The notes under the pieces are model-generated. The model was not told the origin of the DNA. It searched no databases and saw nothing but the letters and a program-made list of their open reading frames with translations. Positions 23,105-36,900 of a stretch of 64,000 nucleotides of DNA are shown piece by piece. Origin of the DNA: Paralichthys olivaceus (Eukaryota; Chordata; Actinopteri; Pleuronectiformes; Paralichthyidae); NCBI RefSeq assembly GCF_024713975.1, contig NC_091098.1, positions 22,265,316 through 22,329,315 on the forward strand, given 5' to 3'. The stretch's first letter is position 1, and each line of letters opens with the position of its first letter. The translations under genes and the position numbers were made by a program.

Positions 23105-25843
23105 ATGAACAAGCTGATTCTACTTGCAGGTAAGCCGCGATAGAAGTCTACGAGATTGTTTTCTCAAATGATTTTCTCATCTTTTTTGCGCAGTATTAAT
23201 GGACTAACTCTTTCACAGGTCTCTGTCTTTCACTTGGCAGTTTGGGTGAGTTAATCAGTAGCAACTATTGACATTGAATAGTGGTGTGTATAGTTTGGAA
23301 TTATGAATTATTCTTAATGAAATAATGAAGAATGAATTTCTTTCTTACATGTTTAGTGTCATCTGCCAGACTGGTGTGTTATTTCACTAACTGGTCCCAG
23401 TACAGACCTGGCAATGGGAAGTTTATGCCGTCGGACGTTGATCCAAACCTGTGCACCCACCTGATCTACGCCTTTTCTGGTATTAATGATGCAAATGAGT
23501 TGGTCACCATGGAATGGAATGATGAGGAACTCTATAAATCATTTAATGGACTCAAACAGAGGTCAGTCAAAAGTCTTCTGACATTATCTGTTGTCCAGTG
23601 AATATTGCTTCTAAATAAATGTTCATATTCCCACAGGAATCCAAATCTTAAAACACTGTTGGCAGTTGGTGGCTGGACCTTTGGAACACGAAAGTGAGAT
23701 AATTGGCATTGAACAAATCAATGACGATCAATATGTTGTATTATGTCTTCTTCACCGTTCTGTCTCCAAACTGCTGCCCAGATTCACTACGATGGTGTCA
23801 ACTGAAGCAAACAGAAATACATTCATCCAGTCTTCTATCAAACTACTGAGAAAACATGGTTTTGATGGATTGGACCTGGACTGGGAATACCCCGCTGCCA
23901 GAGGAAGTCCACTGGAGGACCGGCAGAGATTCACTGTGTTATGCAAGGTCAGATCCAGAATTACTGTGCAGATGTTCAGCTGTTTCACATGAAACATGCC
24001 GTGACCATGACAACTGGTGGCTTGTGTTCAGGAACTCCTGGAGGCCTACGAGGCCGAGAGGACAGCGACTGGCAAACCCAGATTAATTATCTCTGCTGCT
24101 GTGCCTGCTGGGAAAGGAACCATCGATGCTGGCTATGAAATTGCAGAGTTGGCAAAGTACAGCAAAATGTTCCTCTGCACATTGTTCCCATGATCAGCTG
24201 TCATCATGTTTGAGTGAATCTCACTTGCATTTCATCAGGTACCTGGATTTTATCAATGTGATGACCTACGATTTTCACGGCACCTGGGAAAGTGTGACGG
24301 GACATCACAGCCCGTTGTACAAAGGATCCCATGACACCGGGGAACATGTTTACTTGAATACTGTGAGTACAGGGATTCAAACATTTATTTATTATTATTA
24401 TTATCTGAGTAGGTTTTTACATCTGTCTGTTTTTATTTGTATCGTCAATTTGTGTATTAAAAAACACTGAGTAATTTTATATATTGCAAGAAAAAAAAGT
24501 GTCTAGTCGGTGGAAAAAGTTGCTAAAAAGTTTTAGCAAAATAATAATAATAATAATGTGCATGACGCATGTGACTTAAGGTTTCTGCTCACCTGGAGAG
24601 ATTAAGGATAGCAGGTCTCAGAACCCACTGGATATCAGTGTCAACACATTAGCCTCTGAGGGCAACAGCCAATATTTTGTGAGAGTGAATATAGCGGCCA
24701 AGACTCTATCTTCTATTCAACGTTAACTCTTTACAGTCCAACGACTTTCTTTAATCACACGAGTCGAAATGTTTCTCCAACATTTTGGTGAATCACTTTT
24801 TACAGCTAAATTAAAAAGCTGATATTTGGATGAAAACTTTTGCCTCTTTTCATTTACATTACAGGACTTTGCCATGAAATACTGGCGGGACAAGGGAACA
24901 CCTGTGGAAAAGCTCAATATGGGATTTGCCACATATGGGCGAACATTCAGACTGTCGACTCAGTCCAGTGCGGTCGGAGCACCAATCAGTGGTCCCGCGG
25001 CTGCAGGTGCTTTCACGAGGGAGGCTGGCTTCTGGTCCTATTATGAGGTGCAACTGTTAGATTTTTTATTCATTGAATTTAACTCTCAGTCTATATTTTG
25101 TTAGTAAAAGTAAGTATTTAGAATTTAACTCTCTTTTCAGATTTGCACTTTTCTTCAAGGGGCCAGTGTCCAGTTGATTGAGGATCAGAAAGTTCCCTAT
25201 GCCACCAAAAACAATGAGTGGGTCGGATATGACAACAAAGAAAGTTTTGAGACTAAGGTAGTTTTCTTTTTCAAGGTCACGTTACAGACAATGTTTGAAT
25301 AGATTTTTTATTCTTGAATGTTTTTGTTTTTACTTATTTAGGTTCGTTACCTAAAAGACAACCGGTTTGGAGGAGCCTTTGTCTGGGCTCTGGATCTGGA
25401 CGACTTCCAAGGACAGTACTGTCAACAAGGAAACTACGCCCTCATCAATTATCTTCGTTCTCTTTTGGCTTTAGGTAAACGTAAAATTATAAGCTAAAAT
25501 ATTTCCTTTCATGTGCATCAACAATAATTTCCAAGACCAGCTGACGACGAATGACATTGTTATTTCTGCAGATCTTCCTCCCCTCCCCACCACAGAAACG
25601 CCTCCGACTCAAGTCATTCCAACCAAAAATCCTCCATACGTAACATCTCATCCCACACCAGTGATCCCCACATCACCCAAAACTCCAGACAGCAACTTCT
25701 GTGCTGCAAAGGCGGGAGGGATTTATGCCAAACATGATTCCCCAAGTTCTTTTTACAGTTGTGCCAACGGCATCACGTGGATCCAAAACTGCCCCGCTAA
25801 TTTAGTCTTCCGCCAGAGCTGCAATTGTTGTGACTGGCCCTAA
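23105..25843 (+). CDS. chia: Acidic chitinase (GH18 plus chitin-binding domain), 11 exons
   Basis: Secreted endochitinase of about 477 aa, the usual CHIA length, which hydrolyses beta-1,4-linked N-acetylglucosamine polymers. Exons: 23105-23129, 23219-23245, 23357-23561, 23637-23693, 23782-23947, 24032-24156, 24239-24362, 24865-25047, 25141-25257, 25342-25474, 25572-25843. All are GT-AG with matching phase. The signal peptide begins MNKLILLAG. The GH18 barrel has AVGGWTF, the complete catalytic motif [10 protein letters not shown] (23864-23893), MTYDFHG and [11 protein letters not shown] Pro/Thr-rich linker of about 35 residues leads to a six-cysteine CBM14 chitin-binding domain ending CNCCDWP. 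It has every residue needed for catalysis, unlike the three genes downstream. The exact family member (CHIA or CHIT1 orthologue) cannot be settled from sequence alone. Confidence 0.95.
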
Positions 25844-26902
25844 AAGCTGCAACACTGTTTTTCATTTATGCTGTGGTTATTAATAGTGAGGTTTTTAAAA
25901 AAATCATTACGTACAGCAATTTACAGTATGGTAAGTAAACTATGGGTGCACTATATAGGGTATAAAAAAGGTAACATTTGGATGGCACAACAAAATGTAA
26001 AAAATTGTCATGTCGGTCAATATCATTAATTATATTATAATAAGAATTGCTAATTCTTTGATTTTGTCATTATCTCCTCTTATTCTGATTTTATTATATT
26101 GTACAGCGCTCTGCTCCACTCTGGTCATTTTTTAAATAGGCTTTATAGATAAACTTGATATGATTTACTAATGAGAAGAAAGATCTTGGCACGAGACTGG
26201 ACGAACACATGACATCTAAACAGGCTCTAATGTTCGAGTTCGATCTGCACTGTGGAACTCCACATCTACAATTCATGTGTGTACCTGAATACGCTTCTGG
26301 TGTTTGTAGTTTCTGTCGACATAAAAGTCCTAACTCTGTTCAGCATGCAGATACTCTGTCTCTTTTGGAATTCCATTCATATATTTCTGTTCCAGTCATT
26401 AGGGTCCATACCTGCAGTCAGTGTCCTCATTACCTCTATCAAGTACACGTTTACCTCCGTCGAAGAGGTTGTGTTTTAGTCTGTGTTTCTTCGTTTGTTG
26501 GTCAGTGCAGGATTACACAAAAACTACTCATCCAGTTTCTATAAAATTATGTGGAGGGGCGGGGCATGACCCAAGGAAGAACTGATTCAATTTTGGATCC
26601 AGGATTTTTTTTTTCAACATTTTATTCAGGGATCTTGATGGAAAAACTGTTGAGTCTCAGCAATCTGGTGCAGATCTACTGGATTTCCTTTTGGTTTCAT
26701 GAAGGGATTGTTGTGCCTGGCAGTAGTATGCTCCTCCCTGAGTACTGTTCTAGTTCATTGCAGCCCCGGTGTTAGTGTGGTCAGAGTTGAAACAGCTCAC
26801 AGTGGGATGACAGGGGCCACACTAGGATATATACTCTGCTTCTTATTAATCATGAAATGATCAGCTCTGAACAGTTATTACATGACATTGCATGTCATTT
26901 AG

Positions 26903-27010
26903 CTTTATCAAATCAAATCAAATCAAATGTTATTTGTATAGCCCAAATTCACAAAACACATTTTGCCTCAGCGGGCAATCCAAAGTGATTTACATTTTTG
27001 GGGTTCGGCA
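26903..27010. mobile_element. Fragment of a common fish repeat (ATCAA-rich end)
   Basis: Four 'atcaa' units followed by 'tgttatttgtatagcccaaa', 'ttcacaaa' and 'gatttacattttt' match the layout of a widespread percomorph interspersed element. It is recognised by pattern only. Confidence 0.55.
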
Positions 27011-28743
27011 TCTTCCCCAAGGAAAGGAAATGCACTGGGTGGAAATATATTCCCAATTGAATTGCTTGTCTTTAAGAGATCGACAGGTATCAATGTCAAT
27101 GTGTTATCAGGGATCATGTAGAGACAGTTAGTGTTTTTCAGGGCCAAGGCTCAACAGTCGCCTCATTAAACCATATTCAGATTCACTTGATCCGGATTTA
27201 GATTTTGATTTTTTTCCATCAAGATCCAAGAGTTATCTGAGAAATCAAACAAAATGTAAAATTATCTTGCGATGTTAAAGAAAGTGAAGAAAAAAGAAAC
27301 AAAAATCTGATCTGGATCTGCGACAAAGTTAATTCTTCCACCAAATTTCATGGTCATCCTTCCAGGAGTGTTTGCCTAATCCCATTAACTAACAAATAAA
27401 CGTAGATGAAAACATAATTTACTCAGCGGAGCTCTTTGGTGGCGCTCCAGCTGGAGGTTCCACAGCTGACGGCCGTGCCCCGGCCGTGCCCCGGCCTAAT
27501 TACTGTGTCTGGTGTTCTTAGAAAATACCAAAGATTTTTTCTTCAAGTCAGCGTATTACTTCACTGTAGTAGCTGTACTACTGGAACTGCCATTACTCTG
27601 AAAAATTCGAGTACATTCTATTATTGTTTATCATCTTGCTCACTACTGCTCTCGCTCTGATGTCACGCTCTGTATGATTTAATGACAAGGCGGGGCAGTT
27701 CCAGCTTAATTTACTATCATCTTCATTAGAAGAAGGAATGCTCTAAATTATACCTCTGCACAGGTATGTTTTAAATCACACCCTCGAAAGAATGGCATGT
27801 TTATTTTCCTACCCACTGCACGCATGATATACTTTCCTCTGTAAACCACAAGTGCTAAATATTCATGCAACATGTAGATGAAGCTGGCGAGGGATGTGAG
27901 GGGGATAAAGGGAAGGAGATTTCAGGGGGTTACACAAAAAGTTGTGAAGAAATACGTACACTCCCAAATTATAAATGTTTAATTAATTATTAATTACAAT
28001 TCACTTTTTACTGAATCACATTGGTTGATTGTTTGATTAAATATAATAAATAATAAAAAATATAAAAATACAATAAATAATGTAAAAGTATGTTTATACA
28101 TGGAACTGAGATAGAGAGAGTCCAGATAATATTAAATTAGTAGTAGATTTTCTTTGTCTGCACACATCCCATCCAAACACAAACTCAAGTAAGTTCTCAT
28201 TCATCCTGATGAAATGAGATAAAAAATATAAAGATAAATCAAAAGTGAACATGTATTTACCAGGAATTGAGATAGAGGCAGTATAGACGATATCAAAATA
28301 AGTTATGATTTAAGGTTATTTAATGTGACGACCATGGCATGATCATAGAAACACTGGAATAAAAAAATAGAGTGCCTTGGATTTTTCAATGTCTTTATGA
28401 GTCCCATCCGAGAAAGCACCTCAAACAAATTCAACTGAGTCCAGTAAGTTCTCCTGAACCGACATGTTGGAAGATTGTTTGATCTGAAAGTGCAAAGATT
28501 AATGATGATTTCTCTTTCTTTTCTCTGCACATGTGTGTGACTGTGTTCTGAAGCAGGAGAAAGAGGGAGGAGCTCTGACGGAGGGAGCGTAGTCTGGTAA
28601 TGTTCCAGTAAAGTCTTTTTAAAGCATCTGTTTTGTTTGGTTTTTTTCCATTAACTTGGGACACTTATAATTAAATAGTTCCTAGCATTTTTTCCATCCA
28701 AGCACCAGTGACAAAAGCACAGAGAAAACAGAGAAATCATTAA

Positions 28744-28795
28744 TTGGTTGGTTGGTTGAATGGCTGGTTTGTTGGTTGGTTGGTTGGTTGGTTGG
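28744..28795. repeat. GGTT tetranucleotide microsatellite
   Basis: Imperfect (GGTT)n run with two interruptions. Confidence 0.85.
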
Positions 28796-29913
28796 GTCTG
28801 TCGCTGTGTCAATTGGCTGGATAACGCAGAAAACGATACTCTTTGGATTATCGTGAAACTCAGTGGAAGTAGTAGTATGGGTCAGGGAAGAACCCATAAC
28901 ATGAAGCATGAACATGAACAGATCCAGGATTTTTTTTCACTTTCTTTAATAATGTGAGATTGGTGCATTTCGTATGGAATTTTAATCCTATCTTTATTCA
29001 AGAGCATGATCTTTCAGATCGAGAGCATAAGTTTGAGTTTATGTTCAGATTGGGTATTACTTTTCATCAAAACCCTGCCCTTGCACTCAAATAGTAGCTC
29101 CTGTTTGAACTTAAATTTGTTCTGCTTGAGCCAATTATGATGCAATGTTAATCATCAGTTCTGTACAATTTGTGAACACGGAGGAATGACAACACGATGA
29201 TAGGTAAGTGTTTCTAACCCAGTTGGGTGTGTGTTTTTACGACATGCCTTGTGTGATGATACTTCTTATATGTAAATTATTGTTTCTTTTGTTATCCAAG
29301 TTAACCTTTAATAAGAGTGGGTGTGTTCTTACTTGTTTTACTTTAACGTACATTGCATCATATTGTGGTGACGTTATGATTTCAGGAGGTCTCTAACAAC
29401 CGGGGGGTGGACTTATTGTTCTGGACTGGAGTCGAAGTTAGCTTAAAGAAAAATAGGATTTGAGACAACTACGTAAAAACGTTGCTTTAAAAGGAACGTG
29501 TTCAAACTTTATGTCACTTTATTGGTCATCAATGAGTTCAAGCTTGATCTTTAAATGAACTGAGCTCAACTGTTTTTGATTTCTTTGTTTAACCTCTGTC
29601 TCAGGTTTCTGTTTATTATGTCATTAAGATCTTTTCATGATACTTTAGCCGTCTGAGATTTGTTGATTCTCAAACTATTTAAACTAACAGACTGACCATG
29701 TCCCCGGTTTCAGTTTGTCATTTATGTCACACATTTAAATCATCACTCCTCTCATAATTATCCATTATAACTTTAGTGTCAAAATTAACTCATGCTGTTG
29801 AATTATTTTGTAAAAGAATATTTAGTTCCTCAGTATAGATAGATATCCAGTTTGAGAATGAGAAATTGTATTACGATTAAAAAAAGCAAAATTGGACTAA
29901 ATGTTCCCCCATC

Positions 29914-29927
29914 ACCTGACGTCAGGT
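29914..29927. promoter_or_regulatory. Palindromic CRE-like site, copy A
   Basis: ACCTGACGTCAGGT is a perfect 14-bp palindrome containing the consensus TGACGTCA bound by CREB/ATF factors. It lies about 190 bp before the non-coding first exon's donor and is retained exactly in copies B and C, followed by shared CCAAT-containing sequence (CACCCAATGAGCTG). Confidence 0.6.
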
Positions 29928-30059
29928 AACCACACCATCTTTTGTCCCCATTTCCAACAGGGTATACTTACTTTATCAATTGCAACAATGCATTAATTAT
30001 CCACACCCAATTTTACTACCACACCCAATGAGCTGTCTACCCAATTTAACAGCCAGAAA

Positions 30060-30119
30060 TTCATCAGTCCTCCGTCAGTCACAGTGGAGACAGTGTATGC
30101 TTCTTTCACCATCACCTCT
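30060..30119 (+). other. Non-coding first exon, copy A (start approximate)
   Basis: 'cagtggagacagtgtatgct...catcacctct' ends at a strong donor GTAAGTAT. The same sequence and donor occur in copies B and C. It would splice to TATAG|TAACAACATG at 30909. The transcription start is not determined. Confidence 0.5.
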
Positions 30120-30295
30120 GTAAGTATCCCTTTTGCTTTGATTTCATTGTGTGATAATGATGATTATTAATGAGATTTATCATATTATATTGATCTCTTT
30201 TGATTGACTTTCATTCTGTTTAGCTCAGATCAAACTTGGTAGTGTAAGATAAGATTCTTTGGGATAAAGAAATATAAAATAAAATAAAAAAGATA

Positions 30296-30298
<3 letters not shown>

Positions 30299-30351
<53 letters not shown>
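30299..30351. repeat. (TA)n microsatellite specific to copy A
   Basis: About 26 TA units lie inside 'gata...tttaggcaagagc'. Copies B and C read only 'gatatttaggcaagagc' at this spot (about 43770 and 54082). Confidence 0.95.
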
Positions 30352-30354
<3 letters not shown>

Positions 30355-30915
30355 GGCAAGAGCTTTCCTGACCATGCAGAGCTGTCATCAACGGAGAGGT
30401 TAATTTACAGTGCAGCAGTCGGTTCACGATGGGCCACGTTCACTGGGCTCTGGAAAACTCACAAACTATATAGGCAACAACCATGCATACAATCTAAGAC
30501 CCCTCTCAACAGCTTATTGAGAACATGAAGATGAGGAAGTTGTGGCAGATGGAGCGGTTGTTCTGAGATTCTAGTGCAAGACTGACATCTAGTGGCAGTG
30601 GATACAGAATTCATAACCTTTAAGATGCATGACCTATTACTGAGATGAATTAAAAAGCTTTTTCAGAGTCACACCTAAACTCATCCTGGGTGTACAAATG
30701 AGCATACAGAGCATATTTGACTAAAAGGCTATAACATTGGGTTATTGGTTCTAATGCACTACAAAACATGAAAATATTTATAGAAATATAGAAATAGTAT
30801 AAAACTAAAATTAAGTAAAAATGCATTTTGAATGTGTTTAAATACCATGTTTTTATTTCATAATATTGTTTATAAAATGAATTGTTTCTTTCTTTTCTCT
30901 CCATATAGTAACAAC

Positions 30916-33900
30916 ATGTGCAACATAATCCTGACAGCAGGTAAGAAACATTAAAATATTCCACTTGAACAGATCTTAAAAACACATTTTTATACTTTAA
31001 AGGTACAGTGTGTAGACTTTTGTGATATCTAGTGTTGAAGTTGCATGTTGCAGTTGAACACCCCTCACCTCACCCTCTCCTTCCAAACATGAAAAAGAAA
31101 CTCTGGTAGCCTTTAATTGTTATTAAAACTCAAAAGCTGTTTAGTTTGTACAGTCTGGACTAATGTAAAAAAACATTTACTACAACTTGTACAATTTAGA
31201 AGAAACAAACTAGTGAATACATCATGAGGATTATTCAACAATAAATTTCTGCCAGTAGTTCCCTTTCACCTAAATCTTACACACTGGACCTTTAAGTGAC
31301 AATAGAAAAGGTGAAACCTTTGGAATTACCTGATTTTTTTGAGGAAGTTTCTTTAAAATGTTGAAAAGGTTGAAATTATATGTGGATTTGGATGAACTGA
31401 CCAGTTCCATTTTATTGTTAACCTCTTAATGATCCCCTCTTTATCTTTGAAGGTCTCTGCCTGATCATCGCCAGCTTGGGTAAGTGGCACTTATTAATCA
31501 TAACAGTTCTTCCAGCAAATAAATAAGGTTCCTAAGTCAACAATTGATGAGTGTTTGATAAAACTGCTTCTTTGAAAACCAATTCATTCTAATTCAAACT
31601 TTTTTCATTCATGTCTCAGGCTCTTCCAGTAGGCTGGTGTGTTACTTCAACAGCTTGGCCGAAAATAGAGCTGACGCTGGGAAGTTCACGATTGCGGATA
31701 TCGATCCGAACAAATGTACCCATCTGATCTACGCCTTCTCTGACATTAATGAATTCAATGAGCTGGTCCCGACTAGAAGAGGAGACATATTTAGCTATAA
31801 GTCGTTTAATGAGCTCAAAACCAGGTTAGAACTTTAGCTTGTTCACATTTTTTAAATCACGTCAAACTATTTTTTTTCTTCCACTAATTATTAAAATGTT
31901 ATGCTCCCACAGAAATCCCTCACTCAAAACTCTGTTGGCAGTTGGTGGCACAACTTTTAAAAATGAAAAGTAAGTTATACTTCCACAGATACATACATAC
32001 ATACAATAATTTCAGATTTGGTCATTTTTATCAGTCCAAAAACAAGAGTAAGCAGCTCTAAAATATGTTGGTATTTGTGATGCTATGTCCATTTATGTTG
32101 TTTTTTGTGAACTGCACATCCTGCGTAATACATGGTTTAAATGAAGCAGCACATATGGTTTGTGTCAAACCACTGCGGCGAATGCAAACTGGGAGCAATG
32201 ATTTAAATTCATTTAATTAGCTTTAAGATTTTTATATGACTCCTACTTGTGTGTATGGCTTTTTAATTATTTTATTGTAGCCTAGTAAAGATGTTAATAA
32301 CTCCATATTATAATGAAGTGGATATTGAGAGCACTGTGTTAAATGTTGATCAGATTCACTACGATGGTGTCAACAAAACAAAAGAGAACAGCATTCATCC
32401 AGTCTGCTCTCGCACTACTGAGAATATTTAAGTTTGATGGATTAAACCTGGACTGGATGTACCCTGTAGCAGCAGGAGGCGACCCAAACAACAAGCAGAA
32501 ATTTACACTGTTGTGCAAGGTCAGACCCTTTCCTCTGGAACTCTAAGTAATATGCCATAGGATCCGTTTTTATAGGATGTTAGACTGAACAATGTTTTTG
32601 TTGTTGTTGTGTAGGAGCTCAATGCTGCCTTTGAGAATGAAGGGAAAAGACAAAACCGTGAACGATTAATCATCACAGCAAGTGTCTCTGCTGAGAGAGA
32701 GGTCATTGATGCCAGCTATGAAGTCAACAAGATTACCAAGTAAACCAATCGTTTATTTCATAAATATTTACATTACACCCATGATTACATGTCAAAGCAC
32801 TTTGGTCATCATGACTTCCTCTGCATTCTCACAGGGACCTGGACTTCCTTAATGTGCTGACATTTGACTTTCGTGGCCCCTGGGAAAATGTCACAGGACA
32901 TCACAGTCCCTTATTCAAAGGGTCCCAGGATACTGGAAACAAAATCTACTATAATACTGTAAATACCATGATTCATACATAGATTGTCTGAACACCTATC
33001 TATGAACAGATGCACTCTCATCTTTATTGTTTCTTACACTTTAGGATTCTGCCATGCAGCATTGGGTGGACAAGGGAGCACCTGCACAATTGCTAAATTT
33101 GGGACTAGCTGCATATGGGCGAGCTTTTTCCCTCTCCTCTGCATCCAGTGATGTTGGAGCTCCAGCCAAAGGCCCTGGTGAAGAAGGCTGCTACACTGGT
33201 GAAGAGGGATTCTGGGCCTATTATGAGGTATTACTTTATTGATATGAGCAGTGAATGTACATCATTTATATTATTAGTGTTTATTGTACCATAAAGTTGG
33301 GATCAGACCAAGCATGAACCATCACATCATGGGGTTACAGCTACACAAGTTGAAATGTGTTTCAAATACTCACATGATAGTGTATCACGAAAAACCTCAG
33401 TATTGAGATCATTGTGACGAACCAAGAATCAGAAATTGAGGTCATGTTTGGTCTGAACGCACCATAAAGGTCTGAACTCTATTTCTTTGCATCTATATGT
33501 GTAATGTGATGCTTCTTTTCAGACTTGCCTTTACACTGAAGGGGCTACATTCCACCGGATTGCTGATCAGAAAGTTCCATATGCCATAGCAGAAAACCAG
33601 TGGGTTGGATTTGATGACAAAGACAGCATCAGTACAAAGGTAACCATCTGTTAAAATTAGTTATAACGATGCAAACAACTCAGAACTCTGTTTAGACATA
33701 TACTATGTTTTGTTGACATGACTTCAGCTTCAGAAGTGTTTTCCTCTTCATCCTCTCAGGTCAGTTACTTAAAAGCAAAGAACTTTGGAGGAGCCTTTGT
33801 TTGGTCTCTGGACCTGGATGACTTCAGCGGAAAGTTCTGTAACCAGAGCAAAAGTCCCTTCATCAGCCACTTGAATTCTCTCCTGGTTCAAAGTAAGAAA

Positions 33901-36900
33901 TTTGAAAAAGTGTGTGTAGTGAGGTAGAGGTTTCTATTTTTGATTTAAATAATCAGTTTTACCAGATTTACTGACTTGATGTTTTCTTGGAGTAAACGTG
34001 TTGTGCTGTTTCTGTTTTGTAGTCATCATGCTCAGTAATAAAAATTTATGATGTGATGCCCAAGAAACTTTTATAGCAATTAACCCAATACTCCTGTTTT
34101 TTTAGGTTCTCCAACTAATCCAACTACCACAACAACTACTCCAACTCCCGCTATCACAGCTCCAACTACCGCAACAACTAACACGACCATAACAACTACT
34201 CCAACTACCACAACCCCTACTCCAACAATGACAACTACCACAACCACAACAACTACTCCAACTACTCCAACTACCCCTACTCCAACAACCACAACTACCA
34301 CTCCAACGACCATAACCACATCGCCAGCTCCCACAACAACTCTAACTACCACAACTCCAACGACCACAACAACGACTCCAACTACCACAACAACCACTCC
34401 AACTACTACAACCGCTAATCCAGCTACCACAACTCCAATGACCACAACAACCACTCCAACTACATCAAGTCCCAATAACACTCCAACTACCCCATCTCCA
34501 ACTACCACAACAACCACTCCAACTACCACAATTCAAACTACTACAACAACTTTACCAACTACCACCACAACCCCAACTACTACATCAACTTCACCAACTA
34601 CCACAACCCCAACGACCACAGCAACTACTCTAACTACCACAACTCCAACGATCAGAACAACTACTCCAACTACCACAACCACTTCTCCAACTACCACTAC
34701 CACAACTTCAAGGACCACAATAACAACTCCAACTATTACAACAACCACTCCAACTACCACAACAACAACTCCAACTACTCCAACGACCACAAATCCCACT
34801 ACCACAACAACTACTACCACAACTTCTCCAACCAACACAACCCCAACTACTACAACAACTTTACCAACTACCACGACCACAACTCCAACCACCACAACAA
34901 CTACTCTAACCACCACAACCACATCTCCAACTACTCCAACTACCACAACCACTACTCCAACAACCACTTCAACTCCCACTACCACTACTACTCCAACTAC
35001 CACAACCAAATCTCCAACTACTCTAACTACCACGACAACAACTCCAACTACCACAACTCTAATGATCACAACAACTACTCCAACTACCACAACCACTACT
35101 CCAACTACCACTACCACAACTTCAAGGACCACAACAACAACTACAACTACAACATCTCCCACTACCACAACAACCATTCCAACTACTACAACTACTCCAA
35201 CGACCACCACATCAACTCCAATTACCACAACAACTACTCCAACTACCACAACAACAACTCCGACTACTACAACAACTACTCCAACTACCACAACGACCAC
35301 AACAACCACTCCAACTACCACAACAACTACGATGACCACAACTCCAATGACCACAACTACTCCAACCACCACAACCACATCTGCAACAACTCCAACTACC
35401 ACAACCACTACTCCAACTACCACAACTCCCACTACCACAACAACTACTCCAACTACCACAACTCCAAAAACTTCACCAACCACCACAACAACCACTCCAA
35501 CTACTCCAACTACCACCACCACAACTCCAACTACCACAACAACTACTCCAACTACCACAACAACAACTACAACTACAACCACTCCAACTACCACTAACAC
35601 AACTCCAACAACCACGCCAACTACCACATCCCCAACTCCCACAACAACTACTCCAACTACCACAACTTCAATGACCACAACAACTACTCCAACTACCACT
35701 ACCACAACGCCCACTCCCACAACAACTACTCCAACTACCACAACTTCAATGACCAAAACAACTACTCCAACTACCACTACCACAACTCCAACGACCACAA
35801 CAACTACTCCAACTACCACAACAACCACTCCAACTACCACAACCACAACTCCAACGACCACAACAACCACTCCAACTACCACAACCACAAATCCAACGAC
35901 CACAACAACCACTCCAACTGCCACATCCCCAACTACCACAACAACCACTCCAACGACTACAACAAGTACTACAACTACGACGACCACATCTCCAACTACC
36001 ACAACAACCACTCCAACTACTACAACAACTACTCCAACTACCACTACCACAACTCCAACGACCACAACAACCACTCCAACTACCACATCCCCAACTACCA
36101 CAACTCCAACGACCACAACAACCATTCCAACTACCACAACCACAACTCCAACGACTACAACAACCACTCCAACTACCACATCCCCAACTACCACAACAAC
36201 TACTCCAACTACCTCAACAACTCCAACTACTGCAACAAACACTCCAACAACCACAACAACCACTCCAACTACTACAACAACTACTCCAACCACCACTACC
36301 ACAACTCCAACGACCACAACAACTACTCCAACTACCACAACAACAACTCCAACGACTACAACAACCACTCCAACTACCACAACAACTACTACAACCACAA
36401 CTCCAACAACAACAACAACTACTCCAACTACTACAACCACAACTCCCACAACAACTGCTACAACAACAACTACTCCAACTACCACAACAACTACTCCAAC
36501 TACCACAACCACAACTCCAACGACCACAACAACCACTCCAACTACCACAACCACAAATCCAACGACCACAACAACCACTCCAACGACCACATCTCCAACT
36601 ACCACAACAACCACTCCAACTACTACAACAACTACTCCAACTACCACTACCACAACTCCAACTACCACATCCCCAACTACCACAACCACAACTCCAACGA
36701 CCACAACAACCATTCCAACTACCACAACCACAACTCCAACGACTACAACAACCACTCCAACTACTACAACAACTACTACAACCACAACTCCCACAACAAC
36801 TACTACAACAACAACTACTCCAACTACCACAACAACTACTCCAACTACTACAACCACAACTCCCACAACAACTACTCCAACTACTACGACTACAACAACC

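Larger units (their letters stand above)
25844..29142. other. Intergenic, repeat-rich interval after chia
   Basis: No coding exon is supported. No canonical AATAAA stands close behind the chia stop. The interval is mostly old interspersed repeats (about 26480-26640, 26903-27010, 27170-27400, 28840-28960), AT-rich tracts near 27960-28100 and a GGTT microsatellite. A 10-bp duplication (GTGCCCCGGCC twice, 27475-27496) is also present. Confidence 0.5.

Noticed and set aside
30230-30528. Frames rich in Ile-Tyr on both strands at 30.3 kb, also at 44.9 and 54.8 kb
   Set aside because: Translations of (TA)n microsatellites.
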